Origin: Acinetobacter calcoaceticus | GTDB taxonomy: Bacteria; Pseudomonadota; Gammaproteobacteria; Pseudomonadales; Moraxellaceae | Assembly: GCF_004345325.1 (NCBI RefSeq) | Contig: NZ_SLVJ01000024.1 | Coordinates: 1 to 57,230, forward strand | Direction of reading: 5' to 3' | Length of the DNA: 57,230 bases | Shown: one piece after another, positions 1 through 8,569 of the stretch | How the letters are laid out: the number at the start of each line of letters is the position of its first letter | How positions within the stretch are numbered: the stretch's first letter is position 1 | Notes under the pieces: generated by a model | Told to the model about the DNA's origin: nothing | The model's database searches: none | What the model saw: only the letters and a program-made list of their open reading frames with translations | Position numbers and translations under genes: made by a program

Positions 1-20
1 CATCTGGGGTGAGAGGGACT

Positions 21-341
21 TTAACAATGCGTGGCATATTGATGTCGAAAGTAAAAAATACATTTTCGCATGTTTAGTTTAAGAATGGAACTTACTACAT
101 TTTGATTAAATAATTTATATTCGAAATAACGTTTATTTTTCGGATCATAAAAAACTGTTGAGCTGCTATATAAGGGTTTTAAACCTAGACGTTTGTAATC
201 ACTAGATTGTATTTTAATATCATCAGTCTTGATAACTCCTGAAATGTTTTTTGACTGATCGGTTTGTCGGAAATCAGCATAACTTAGTACAGAGTATAAG
301 CAGGTCAACGCGATAAAGAATATTAATGTATATTTTGACAT
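21..341 (-). CDS. small secreted protein of unknown function
   Basis: About 106 residues. The N-terminus (MSKYTLIFF..., about 20 hydrophobic residues ending SYA) looks like a cleavable Sec signal peptide, so the product is probably periplasmic. No family is recognised in the mature part, which is polar and rich in Lys, Tyr and Ser. An in-frame ATG at 353 would add four residues; I prefer 341 because an AGGA lies about 11 bases upstream of it and the signal peptide then starts normally. It lies next to another secreted-protein family (724-2042) on the same strand. Confidence 0.5.
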   Translation of the reverse strand: MSKYTLIFFIALTCLYSVLSYADFRQTDQSKNISGVIKTDDIKIQSSDYKRLGLKPLYSSSTVFYDPKNKRYFEYKLFNQNVVSSILKLNMRKCIFYFRHQYATHC

Positions 342-353
342 TGTTCTATGCAT

Positions 354-723
354 CCTATCTGGTTGCTTAATATTGAAGTTAAGATAAACCCTAATTGTTG
401 AAAATAAAAGAAATAAATAATATGCTGTTGGGGTTGGCTATTTTTCCTAGCACTGTGTATCAAGTTAATAGATGAATTAAATTATTCTATTTAACTAAGA
501 AAAGCCATGTACGACGCAAGTGGGGAGGTTTTCGAAGAATATCTACATAACAATATTATATTGATCAATAATAAATTAAAAAAACTAAACTGGATTGCAT
601 GAAGTTTGAGTGCAGTTTTGAGCTCAGCGTTCAGAATGCCACAGCTGTAATCTTAATGAGACCCGCTTTAAGAAGTGCTGAAACTGGGTTGGTATTCAAA
701 CGCTGAGCGAATGGAGAAAGAAA
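354..723. other. AT-rich intergenic stretch
   Basis: I see no gene. The right part (about 600-720) shows scattered similarity to about 1515-1604, consistent with it being the downstream flank of the duplicated unit described at 724-2235. Confidence 0.4.
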
Positions 724-1177
724 TCATATGGTTGGATTGTTCACTTCATGAATCTGCACTTTATAATTTTTCTCACATAAATAAGGCCTATCTTCTAGAT
801 CATGGAGAAAATTTTGATAGGTTAAATTAAAGTCTCGATATTCTTTGCTTAGATTTTCTAACCTGTATTTGTCGGCAGCTTCATTATCGGCATGCTTGAT
901 AAAATTAATTAAATCTTTATGGTGCTTAAAGTAATATTGATAAGTATTCGATTCGGATTCAAATACCTGACAAGTAAGTTGGATCTCCTCATTACGGTGC
1001 TCGGGAGATAAACGCTTTCCAGCATATTGCTTATTAAACTCATTTTTTAAATAGTTCGCAACTTCGATTTAAAAGAACTGTTCCAGATATTGATCCATAA
1101 TCAAATTTCTGTCCTGAGCGTTGAGATGAGCACTAAAGCTGAACACAAAAAAAGTATAAATAGTTTTTTGATTTCAT
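724..1177 (-). pseudogene. decayed paralogue of the secreted protein at 1605-2042
   Basis: Reverse-strand translation gives a protein clearly related to the intact neighbour: shared blocks include SNTYQYYFKHH, the run around FNLTYQNF and CEKNYK near the C-terminus. The copy is broken twice. The ATG at 1177 opens a signal peptide that runs into a stop unless the frame shifts at about residue 11. In the homologous frame, a TAA then interrupts the sequence just after an LEQFF motif, where the neighbour reads through. The rest of the frame is open to a TGA at 724-726. Called a pseudogene with good confidence; sequencing error is the only simple alternative. Confidence 0.75.
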
Positions 1178-1604
1178 ATTTTTCACTTTGCAGGAGTTGA
1201 TATGTCTTATGTTTTTTGATGGTCATTACCATGTTGACCCATTATAAATATATCGTGCTATGGACCTTAATAAGTTGGGTTACTGTAAGCTTGATATCTT
1301 TAGATATAGATCATATAGGTCTTCAATTATTTTTAATATTGCTATTTAATTGAGGTGGTTATACTAATGTCTTGAGTATTTTATCTACTGCACAAAACTT
1401 TATAAATTACTGCACAGAGGTCTTAAAAAAATTGTAGCTTTGAATTCGATTGTTTAAATAATAAACTTAATTTTTTTAATAATCTATTTAGCATTAAAAT
1501 TTATTTGGAAATATAATCATAAAAATTGTGCAGTTTCGCCACAGTGCGAATATAATGAGAAATACGGGACTGCCTTTGACTGAGCGTATTGCTGGACTGA
1601 TCAT

Positions 1605-2042
1605 TCAATTTAACTGCGCTTTGTAATTCGTTTCACATGTATAAGGCGTATTTTTAAGATCATTTATGAAATTTTGATAGGTAATATTAAAGTCTTGGTA
1701 CTTTTTGGCTACTGCATTTAATTCATATTTGGTTGAATCTACTTTGGCGGTATTTTTCATGAATTTGATAAAATCTTCATGGTGTTTGAAATAATATTGA
1801 TAAGTGTTGGCTTTAGATTCAAATATATTGCAAGTTAGTCGGACTTCATCTAGTTGTCGTTTTGAAGTCTGTTTTTTTTGGGAATGTTGTTTATTAAATT
1901 CATCTCTAAAATAATTAGCATCTTCTATGGTTAAGAACAACTCAATGTATTTATCCTTGATTACATTTTTATCTTGAGCATTTGCAGGTTGTGTAAGACT
2001 GAGTAAAAGTAGAGTGATTAGTTTTAATTTCAAATTGTTCAC
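1605..2042 (-). CDS. small secreted protein, intact member of tandem pair
   Basis: 145 residues. A Lys-rich start and Leu-rich core ending PANAQ form a clear Sec signal peptide of about 22 residues. The mature protein is charged and largely helical in look, with two cysteines (in RLTCNIF and YTCETNY) that could form a disulfide. No known domain is recognised. The degenerate copy at 724-1177 conserves both cysteines and the central NTYQYYFKHHEDFIKF block, which suggests these matter. Lysozyme-inhibitor-like or interbacterial immunity roles are possible for a small periplasmic protein, but nothing in the sequence shows either. Confidence 0.6.
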   Translation of the reverse strand: MNNLKLKLITLLLLSLTQPANAQDKNVIKDKYIELFLTIEDANYFRDEFNKQHSQKKQTSKRQLDEVRLTCNIFESKANTYQYYFKHHEDFIKFMKNTAKVDSTKYELNAVAKKYQDFNITYQNFINDLKNTPYTCETNYKAQLN

Positions 2043-2378
2043 TAAGCTGAGATTAGTATTGCTTATGTTTATCGTTGACCATCACATAAATTGAAACTTG
2101 ATATAAGTGCGGTGCTATAAACTTAAGTTAAATGGTGTTTTGAAAGTTGATTTCTAAATCAATCATATATGTCTAAAATATATTTTAAAATTATTATTTA
2201 ATTGAAGTGATTATGGTTTTGATTTGAGTGTTATGAATAAGACGCAGAATATTATAAATTTTATTAAATTGATCACTTAAAAAATCATAATGTTTATATC
2301 CGATTGCTTGAGTTTTGAGCGCAATATTTAACAGGCCCTAATAAAAAGATATTAAATTTCGTTTAGTTGACACAGAGA

Positions 2379-2402
2379 GCAACACACCGAGTGGTGTGTT
2401 GC
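2379..2402 (-). terminator. hairpin downstream of paaZ
   Basis: Perfect 10-bp inverted repeat GCAACACACC / GGTGTGTTGC with a 4-base loop, 27 bases past the paaZ stop. In the leftward direction it is followed by CTCTCTGTGT rather than a clean T run, so it may be a weak terminator or an mRNA-end stabiliser. Confidence 0.5.
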
Positions 2403-2428
2403 CGACATTATTTTATCTAGCAACTAAT

Positions 2429-4534
2429 TTAGATGACAAACTCGCGAGCGACCAAGGTCAAAATGTCATAGGTGGCAACCAATTCACCACGTTGATTTTT
2501 GACTTTAATATCCCATACCACCACACCTTGAGGTGGTTGCGCAGGATCACGTTGCAGTTTTGGTGTCTTCTGTTTACAGGTCAATTCGACTTGGATGGAA
2601 TCACCGATTTTAACGGGTTCAACAAAGCGTAGATTGTCCATACCATAGTTGGCGATGACTGGGCCAAATGGCGCATCGACAAATAATCCTGCTGCGGCAG
2701 ACACAATGAAATAACCATGTGCAACACGCTCACCAAAGAACGATTCTGCAGCAGCGATTTTATCGGTATGGGCGTAGAAATGGTCACCACTCAAACAGGC
2801 AAAGTTCACCAGATCGGCCTCTGTCACTGTACGACGAGCCGTTAATAAGCGCTCACCAATCACCAATTCATCAAAGGGCTTTTTAAACGGATGTACACGG
2901 TCTTGGTTGATGTTTGAACCTGCAGTCCAACTGTGGGTAATCTGGGTTAGGCTGTTCGGTGAACCCTGGATGGCGGTACGTTGCATATAATGTTTGACCG
3001 CACGAATACCACCGAGTTCTTCACCACCGCCTGCACGTCCGGGACCACCATGCACCAAGTGTGGTAGAGGAGAACCATGGCCGGTACTTTCTTTGGCAGA
3101 TTCTTCATCTAAAATGTGTACACGACCATGCCAAGGTGCAATGTGTTGGACGATCTGTTCAACATTTTCATCGCTATTTTTCACCACAGACGCGACCAAA
3201 CTACCTTCACCACGCGCAACTAAATCAGCCAACTCAGCGAGGTTTTGATAAGGCATCAGCGTACAGACAGGGCCAAAGGCTTCAGTGTTGTGCACGATGT
3301 GTGATTGGCTCGGTGTATCGCAACGTAATAAGGTCGGTGCGAAAAATGCACCTTTCTCAGGATTAAGCGCATTGATTTTGCTTGTGCTATTGCCATCAAA
3401 TACCACACGGGCATCGATAGACAATGCCGCCACTTTTTCCATGACATCATTTTTTTGACCCATGCTCGACAAGGCGCCCATGGTGGTTTCTGCTTTTTCA
3501 GGATCACCGACCACTACTTTGCTGAGTTTGGCGATCAATTTTTCTTGGACTTGTTCGAGTAGTGCTTGAGGTACAAAGGCACGACGAATCGCCGTACATT
3601 TTTGCCCAGCTTTCATGGTCATTTCACGGAAAACTTCACGCACAAATAACTCGATAGTCGCTGTATTGGCCTCAGGGCTGAGGATGGCACTGTTGACTGA
3701 ATCGGCTTCCATGGTGAAGGGGATCGAGTATTGATTTAAATGTGGATGTTGGCGCAGTTTTTGACCTGTGGCAGCAGAACCGGTAAAGGTTACGCAGTCT
3801 TGAGGCCCTAAAAACTCAAATAAATTATCGATCTGTCCACAAATCAGTTGTAAGGCACCATTGGGAAGTAACTGGCTCTCTACGATGGCTTTGACCACTG
3901 CTTGGGTCAACTGAGATCCATCCGTCGCCGGTTTAACAATACAGGGCATACCCGCTAACAATGCAGGTGCAATTTTTTCCAACATGCCCCAGATCGGGAA
4001 GTTAAAGGCATTGATGTGTAAGGCCACCCCAGCTTTAGGGCTCAAGATATGTTTGGCACCAAAGCTACCGTGTTTGGAGAGTTGAATCCAACTGTCCTCG
4101 GTCATGATTTTTTCATCACTTAATTCACGGCGTACCATGCTTGAATACGCGAATAAGGTTTGAATGCCGCCTTCAATATCAACCCAAGCATCTTTGCGTG
4201 TTGCGCCTGTGGCAAAGGCCAATTGATAAAATTCTTCTTTGCGCTCAAGTAAGAGCTGCGCAATTTCTTTTAAAGCCAAGGCACGTTGATGAAAGGTCCA
4301 TTGTGCCAAGGTTGAACCATGTTGTTTGGCATGGCTGACAACTTTCTGCATGTCGATGCCATGACTGCTGACCTGATAAATCGGCAGGCCACTGATGGCG
4401 TGATAAACGGTTCTGAGATTGGCTTGCCCTTGATGCCAGCTGTCATAGACATAAGAGGCTAAATGCGGTGTTGATGGTGGGGTATAGGCATCGGCATTTG
4501 ATCCATTTTGATCTACTTGTTCTAGCATATTCAA
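2429..4534 (-). CDS. paaZ: PaaZ, bifunctional oxepin-CoA hydrolase / 3-oxo-5,6-dehydrosuberyl-CoA semialdehyde dehydrogenase
   Basis: 701 residues, close to the roughly 680 usual for PaaZ. Residues 1 to about 530 are an NADP-type aldehyde dehydrogenase domain with the general base in MEADS (Glu276) and the nucleophile in GQKCTA (Cys313). Residues about 555-701 are a MaoC-like hydratase domain with the SGDHFYAHTD motif, which hydrolyses the oxepin-CoA ring. The fusion lets the reactive semialdehyde pass to the dehydrogenase domain, avoiding the tropone-forming side reaction. The gene is transcribed away from paaA across a 257-bp AT-rich intergenic region with a PaaX-like site near its start. 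The only convincing start is the ATG at 4534. Confidence 0.95.
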   Translation of the reverse strand: MNMLEQVDQNGSNADAYTPPSTPHLASYVYDSWHQGQANLRTVYHAISGLPIYQVSSHGIDMQKVVSHAKQHGSTLAQWTFHQRALALKEIAQLLLERKEEFYQLAFATGATRKDAWVDIEGGIQTLFAYSSMVRRELSDEKIMTEDSWIQLSKHGSFGAKHILSPKAGVALHINAFNFPIWGMLEKIAPALLAGMPCIVKPATDGSQLTQAVVKAIVESQLLPNGALQLICGQIDNLFEFLGPQDCVTFTGSAATGQKLRQHPHLNQYSIPFTMEADSVNSAILSPEANTATIELFVREVFREMTMKAGQKCTAIRRAFVPQALLEQVQEKLIAKLSKVVVGDPEKAETTMGALSSMGQKNDVMEKVAALSIDARVVFDGNSTSKINALNPEKGAFFAPTLLRCDTPSQSHIVHNTEAFGPVCTLMPYQNLAELADLVARGEGSLVASVVKNSDENVEQIVQHIAPWHGRVHILDEESAKESTGHGSPLPHLVHGGPGRAGGGEELGGIRAVKHYMQRTAIQGSPNSLTQITHSWTAGSNINQDRVHPFKKPFDELVIGERLLTARRTVTEADLVNFACLSGDHFYAHTDKIAAAESFFGERVAHGYFIVSAAAGLFVDAPFGPVIANYGMDNLRFVEPVKIGDSIQVELTCKQKTPKLQRDPAQPPQGVVVWDIKVKNQRGELVATYDILTLVAREFVI

Positions 4535-4573
4535 ACTCCATTTAAGCGATACGACTAATTAATGAATGACAAT

Positions 4574-4588
4574 AATATGATTCGTAAT
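4574..4588. promoter_or_regulatory. candidate PaaX operator
   Basis: The 15-mer AATATGATTCGTAAT lies 40 bases upstream of paaZ in the divergent paaZ-paaA region. From memory, the E. coli PaaX operator consensus is close to WWTRTGATTCGYGWT; this matches at all but one position (A for G at position 13). Proposed role: repression by PaaX, relieved by phenylacetyl-CoA. I see no equally good second match by eye. Confidence 0.5.
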
Positions 4589-4708
4589 TTTCAATTTATT
4601 CACAACAAAGTCAACTTAAATTTATAATTGTATGAATTATTGATTTTTTATTATTAAATAAACTGTTTAATAACAATGCCTTAATCTGTATTTTATTGAA
4701 TGTATTAA

Positions 4709-4752
4709 TTTGATACACAGAAATAGGTTGACTTTATTTCTTGCGTATCAAA
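4709..4752. promoter_or_regulatory. inverted repeat in paaA promoter region
   Basis: TTTGATAC (4709-4716) and GTATCAAA (4745-4752) form perfect 8-bp arms about 40 bp before the paaA start, with a TTGACT hexamer between them. The centre-to-centre spacing of 36 bp puts the arms on roughly the same DNA face, so two bound dimers or a loop are possible. It is a different sequence from the PaaX-like site. The binding factor is unknown. Confidence 0.35.
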
Positions 4753-4791
4753 AAATAGAGGCAAGCGTGATAAGCGAAAGGAATCTTTAAG

Positions 4792-5733
4792 ATGGATAAC
4801 AATGATCAAAAGTTTGAGCAAAACATAGCAAATGAAATTATGATCGAGCCGAGGGATGACATGCCAATGGCATATCGTAAGACCCTCATTCGCCAGATCG
4901 GTCAACATGCACACTCGGAAGTGGTGGGAATGTTACCTGAAGGAAATTGGATCACTCGCGCACCAACCTTGAAACGAAAAGCGGTGTTGATGGCCAAAGT
5001 ACAAGATGAGGCCGGTCATGGCTTGTATCTTTATAGTGCTGCAGAAACGTTGGGTGCTGATCGTGATGACATGATGGACAAGCTGATTGCGGGCCGGATG
5101 AAGTATTCCTCAATTTTTAATTATCCAACTTTATCTTGGGCTGATGTGGCTGCGATTGGTTGGTTGGTTGATGGTGCAGCGATCGTCAATCAAGTGGCGT
5201 TGTGCCGTACCTCTTATGGCCCTTATGCGCGTGCCATGGTGCGGATCTGTAAAGAAGAAAGTTTCCATCAGCGTCAAGGCTTTGAAGCGATGATGGTCAT
5301 GGCGCAAGGTTCGCCAGAACAAAAACAAATGGCTCAAGATGCGGTGAATCGCTACTGGTGGCCAGCACTGATGATGTTTGGTCCAAGTGATGATCACTCA
5401 CCAAATAGTGCGCAAAGCATGGCTTGGAAAATCAAGCGTTTTAGTAATGATGAATTACGCCAGAAATTTGTAGATAACACCGTGCCGCAAGTTTTGCATT
5501 TGGGGCTTGAAGTGCCTGATCCGGATTTAAAATTTAATCAAGACACTGGGCATTATGAATATGGCGAAGTCAATTGGCAGGAGCTGAATGAAGTGATTGC
5601 TGGACGTGGGCCATGTAACCATGAGCGTATCGAAGCACGCCGCAAAGCGTGGGAAGGCGGTAAGTGGGTTCGTGATGCAGCTGCGATTTACGCGAAAAAG
5701 CAACAAGCGCTACAACAGAGCAAAGTGGCTTAA
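4792..5733 (+). CDS. paaA: PaaA, catalytic subunit of 1,2-phenylacetyl-CoA epoxidase
   Basis: 313 residues, normal length. The protein is a ferritin-like di-iron oxygenase subunit: two EX2H iron-ligand motifs are visible, DEAGH (Glu73, His76) and EESFH (Glu156, His159). With PaaC as structural partner, PaaB as bridge and PaaE as reductase, it inserts one oxygen atom into the ring of phenylacetyl-CoA. AAGGA about 10 bases upstream supports the ATG at 4792. It is the first gene of the rightward paa operon. Confidence 0.97.
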   Translation: MDNNDQKFEQNIANEIMIEPRDDMPMAYRKTLIRQIGQHAHSEVVGMLPEGNWITRAPTLKRKAVLMAKVQDEAGHGLYLYSAAETLGADRDDMMDKLIAGRMKYSSIFNYPTLSWADVAAIGWLVDGAAIVNQVALCRTSYGPYARAMVRICKEESFHQRQGFEAMMVMAQGSPEQKQMAQDAVNRYWWPALMMFGPSDDHSPNSAQSMAWKIKRFSNDELRQKFVDNTVPQVLHLGLEVPDPDLKFNQDTGHYEYGEVNWQELNEVIAGRGPCNHERIEARRKAWEGGKWVRDAAAIYAKKQQALQQSKVA

Positions 5734-5776
5734 AAAATTGAGTGACATTTAGGACAGTATTGGAGAGGAATGGATC

Positions 5777-6067
5777 ATGGAACAGAAAAATAATTGGTCA
5801 CTATACGAAGTTTTTATTCGCAGTAAACAGGGCTTGAGCCACCGTCATGTCGGTAGCCTTAGAGCACCTGATGAAGAGATTGCATTGCAACATGCACGTG
5901 ATGTCTATACCCGTCGTAATGAAGGAATCAGTATTTGGGTGGTGCGTTCTGAGTTGATTACATCATCTCAACCAGATGAAAAAGCAGAATTTTTCGATCC
6001 ATCTGATGACAAGGTTTATCGTCATCCAACGTTTTATCATATTCCAGACGGCATTGGGCACATGTAA
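5777..6067 (+). CDS. paaB: PaaB, subunit of phenylacetyl-CoA epoxidase
   Basis: 96 residues, matching the usual PaaB length of about 95. Typical PaaB N-terminus (WSLYEVFIRSKQGLSHRHVGS) and a conserved region around LQHARDVYTRR. It links PaaAC heterodimers into the active complex. It follows paaA by 43 bp with GGAG before the start, and paaC begins 10 bp after its stop. Confidence 0.96.
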   Translation: MEQKNNWSLYEVFIRSKQGLSHRHVGSLRAPDEEIALQHARDVYTRRNEGISIWVVRSELITSSQPDEKAEFFDPSDDKVYRHPTFYHIPDGIGHM

Positions 6068-6077
6068 GGATCGCGCT

Positions 6078-6833
6078 ATGAGTAACCCAGTTTTATCAAA
6101 ATTTATTTTGCACATTGGTGATAGTCAGTTGGTGTTGGCACAGCGCTTAGCCGAATGGTGTGGTCATGCGCCAGAGTTGGAAATCGATATCGCTTTGGCC
6201 AATATCGGACTAGATCTGTTGGGCCAAGCCCGCAATTTTCTCACCCTTGCAGGCCAATATGATGCGGCGCAACGTGATGAAGATCAATTGGCCTATTTCC
6301 GTACCGAGCGTGAATATTTCAACTTATTGTTGTGCGAACAACCCAATGCTGATTTTGCCCAAACCATGGTACGTCAATGGATGATGGATCATTATCATTT
6401 GCTGCTAATGACCTCTTTATCCAATGCTGCAGAACCGCAACTGGCTGCTTTGGCTCAAAAATCCTTAAAAGAAGCCAAATATCATGTGCGTTTTTCGACT
6501 GCATGGATGGAGCGTTTAAGTTTAAGTACTGAAGAAGCACATCAACGGGTACAGGCGGGCTTAGATCAATTGTGGCGTTTTACGGCTGAGATCTTTGAAT
6601 TGACCGCAGATGAGCGTGACTTGGTGGCGAGCGGTATTATTCCTGACATTTCTTTGGAAAAAGCGCATTGGGATCAGGTGATTGCTGATGAAATCCAACG
6701 TTTTGAATTGAAGCGTCCTGAACAAGACAGCTATAGACGTGGCGCAAAACAGGGCATGCATACCGAACATTTGGGTTTTATGTTGGCTGAATTGCAATAT
6801 GTACAGCGTTCTTATCCCGGCGTGAGTTGGTAG
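6078..6833 (+). CDS. paaC: PaaC, structural subunit of phenylacetyl-CoA epoxidase
   Basis: 251 residues from the ATG at 6078, close to the usual 248. The open frame extends back to 5976, but that would overlap paaB by about 90 bp and add 34 residues not typical of PaaC, so 6078 (AAGGA at about 8 bases) is chosen. Ferritin-like all-helical fold; it pairs with PaaA but does not carry a catalytic di-iron centre in characterised enzymes. Start region ILHIGDSQLVLAQRLAEWCGHAPELE is characteristic. Confidence 0.95.
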   Translation: MSNPVLSKFILHIGDSQLVLAQRLAEWCGHAPELEIDIALANIGLDLLGQARNFLTLAGQYDAAQRDEDQLAYFRTEREYFNLLLCEQPNADFAQTMVRQWMMDHYHLLLMTSLSNAAEPQLAALAQKSLKEAKYHVRFSTAWMERLSLSTEEAHQRVQAGLDQLWRFTAEIFELTADERDLVASGIIPDISLEKAHWDQVIADEIQRFELKRPEQDSYRRGAKQGMHTEHLGFMLAELQYVQRSYPGVSW

Positions 6834-6858
6834 ACCTATACATCAACCCAGACCCAGA

Positions 6859-6889
6859 CATAGACCCTGGCATAGACATAGACATAGAT
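6859..6889. repeat. tandem CATAGA hexamer repeat between paaC and paaD
   Basis: Four copies of CATAGA: one at 6859, then three head to tail from 6871 to 6888, in a 68-bp spacer that also contains CCCAGACCCAGA. The spacer between the synthetase and dehydrogenase genes of the valine operon (42320-42367) has a similar short-repeat character and shares CCAGACCCAGA. Likely a slippage-prone spacer. Confidence 0.7.
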
Positions 6890-6901
6890 TGGAGTTGAGC
6901 C

Positions 6902-7402
6902 ATGCAGATGATCGGTCATGTGATCCAACAATGTTGGGACATCCTTGAAACCGTGAGTGATCCTGAAATCCCAGCATTGTCTGTGATTGATTTGGGCATG
7001 ATTCGCGGTATTGAATTGAATCAACAGGATCAAATCGTGGTGCGCTTGACACCAACCTATAGCGGTTGTCCAGCCACAGATTTGTTAAAAAGCCAAATCG
7101 TAAGCGCCTTGGGCGAGCAGGGTTTGAGTCCTGTCACGGTGGTCATCGACTTATCGACAGCATGGACCACCGATTGGATGTCAGCATCGGGGAAACAAAA
7201 GCTACAAGATTATGGGATTGCGCCGCCTGAAGGCTTATCTCATCAATGTGGTAGCCATGTTGGACTCAAAGATGGTGTGGTTTGTCCACAGTGTAAGAGT
7301 CGCCACACCCGCCTATTAACTGAGTTTAGTTCAACGGCATGTAAAGCCTTGTATAAGTGCCAAGACTGCCTTGAACCATTTGACTATTTTAAATGTATCT
7401 AA
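6902..7402 (+). CDS. paaD: PaaD, iron-sulfur assembly-type factor for phenylacetyl-CoA epoxidase
   Basis: 166 residues, the usual size. The N-terminal two-thirds is a MIP18/DUF59-type domain (VSDPEIPALSVIDLGM, then PTYSGCPATD). The C-terminal about 45 residues are a Cys-rich zinc-ribbon-like tail with CPQC and CQDC pairs. PaaD is needed for activity of the epoxidase system and is thought to help mature its metal centres; the exact reaction is not settled. GGAG precedes the ATG at 6902. Confidence 0.93.
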   Translation: MQMIGHVIQQCWDILETVSDPEIPALSVIDLGMIRGIELNQQDQIVVRLTPTYSGCPATDLLKSQIVSALGEQGLSPVTVVIDLSTAWTTDWMSASGKQKLQDYGIAPPEGLSHQCGSHVGLKDGVVCPQCKSRHTRLLTEFSSTACKALYKCQDCLEPFDYFKCI

Positions 7403-7502
7403 GCTTTCGCGTTATTTGTGCGTTCACCAGATCAAGCGTTTAGCGTAACTCGCGCGCAGTGTTCAGCATAACGTGTTTAAGCCTAAGGATAAGGAAATCA
7501 AC

Positions 7503-8564
7503 ATGAGCCAATTTATTCCCTTAAAAATAAAACAGATTAGCAAGCAAACCGATCAAGCCATTTGTATTTCCTTTGATTTACAGGCGGATCAGCAAGATGC
7601 ATTTCAATTTCAAGCCGGACAGCATTTAACCATTCGCCATCTCGCGGATCAGGGTGAGATTCGTCGCTGCTATTCAATTTGCAGTTATGGTCCGCATGAA
7701 GACATCAGTATCGCCATTAAAAAAATTGACCAAGGCCAATTTTCCACATGGGCCAATGAGCAATTGCAAGTCGGTCAAGTGTTGGAAGTGATGCCACCAC
7801 AAGGGGTGTTTTACCAGAAAGCAGCCAAAGTGGGCGGGCAACATTATCTCGCTGTGGCCGCAGGCAGTGGTATTACCCCGATCTTGTCCATCGTGAAAAA
7901 AGTCTTGTCTGAACAAGCTGATGCACAATTTACCTTGCTCTATGGCAATCGTTCTTGGAAACAAACCATGTTTTCAGATCAGGTCATGGACTTAAAAGAC
8001 CAATATAAATCACGTTTCCAATTGGTGAATATTTTTAGTCGTGAAATGAATGACAGTGCCTTGATGAATGGTCGTATTGATCAGGACAAGTTAAAAGCAC
8101 TGTTGGACAATCATGTGATTGATCGCCAATTTGACCATGTCTTTGCCTGTGGTCCAGAAGAGATGATGAATGCGGTAGAACAGGTGCTCCCTGCCTATGG
8201 TGTTGATAAAGCCCAGATTCATACTGAGCGCTTTAACACCAGCAACCTACCAAAGCGTACAGCGCAACAAGTTGCTGATCGGGTTGAAGAGAAAGTTAAT
8301 ATTATCTTGGATGGCCGTGAGTTGGTGGTGCCGGTCAGTGCAGAAGATGAAAGTATTCTTGATGCTGCTTTACGTGCAGGTGCTGACTTGCCTTATGCCT
8401 GTAAGGGCGGGGTGTGTGCCACTTGCCGTTGTAAGGTGATCAGTGGTGAAGTTGAAATGTTCTTAAACTATAGCCTAGAAGAAGATGAAGTGAAAAATGG
8501 CTATGTATTGAGCTGTCAAAGTGTGCCTAAAAGTGCTGATGTACGTTTAAGCTTCGATGAGTAA
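7503..8564 (+). CDS. paaE: PaaE, reductase subunit of phenylacetyl-CoA epoxidase
   Basis: 353 residues from the ATG at 7503, close to E. coli PaaE (356). The N-terminal two-thirds is a ferredoxin-NADP reductase module with RRCYSICS (flavin binding) and GSGITPILS (NADP binding). The C-terminal plant-type ferredoxin domain has Cys300, Cys305, Cys308 and Cys338 in CX4CX2CX29C spacing. It transfers electrons from NADPH to the PaaA di-iron site. The frame is open to an ATG at 7473, but the extra 10 residues are Lys/Glu-rich and atypical; AAGGATAAGGA lies before 7503. Confidence 0.95.
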   Translation: MSQFIPLKIKQISKQTDQAICISFDLQADQQDAFQFQAGQHLTIRHLADQGEIRRCYSICSYGPHEDISIAIKKIDQGQFSTWANEQLQVGQVLEVMPPQGVFYQKAAKVGGQHYLAVAAGSGITPILSIVKKVLSEQADAQFTLLYGNRSWKQTMFSDQVMDLKDQYKSRFQLVNIFSREMNDSALMNGRIDQDKLKALLDNHVIDRQFDHVFACGPEEMMNAVEQVLPAYGVDKAQIHTERFNTSNLPKRTAQQVADRVEEKVNIILDGRELVVPVSAEDESILDAALRAGADLPYACKGGVCATCRCKVISGEVEMFLNYSLEEDEVKNGYVLSCQSVPKSADVRLSFDE

Positions 8565-8569
8565 GTTCG

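Larger units (their letters stand above)
724..2235. repeat. ancient tandem duplication of a secreted-protein gene and its upstream region
   Basis: Two diverged units, about 724-1375 and 1605-2235, each contain one copy of the gene followed on its 5' side by similar non-coding sequence. The upstream regions share interspersed blocks such as CTTATGTTT and a stretch containing ATTATTTAATTGA/ATTGCTATTTAATTGA about 170 bases before the gene. Only one copy is still intact. Unit edges are approximate. Confidence 0.6.

Noticed and set aside
6859..6889. Possible CRISPR or regulatory array
   Set aside because: Six-base tandem repeats without spacers; simple slippage repeat. No CRISPR array or cas gene occurs anywhere in the window.
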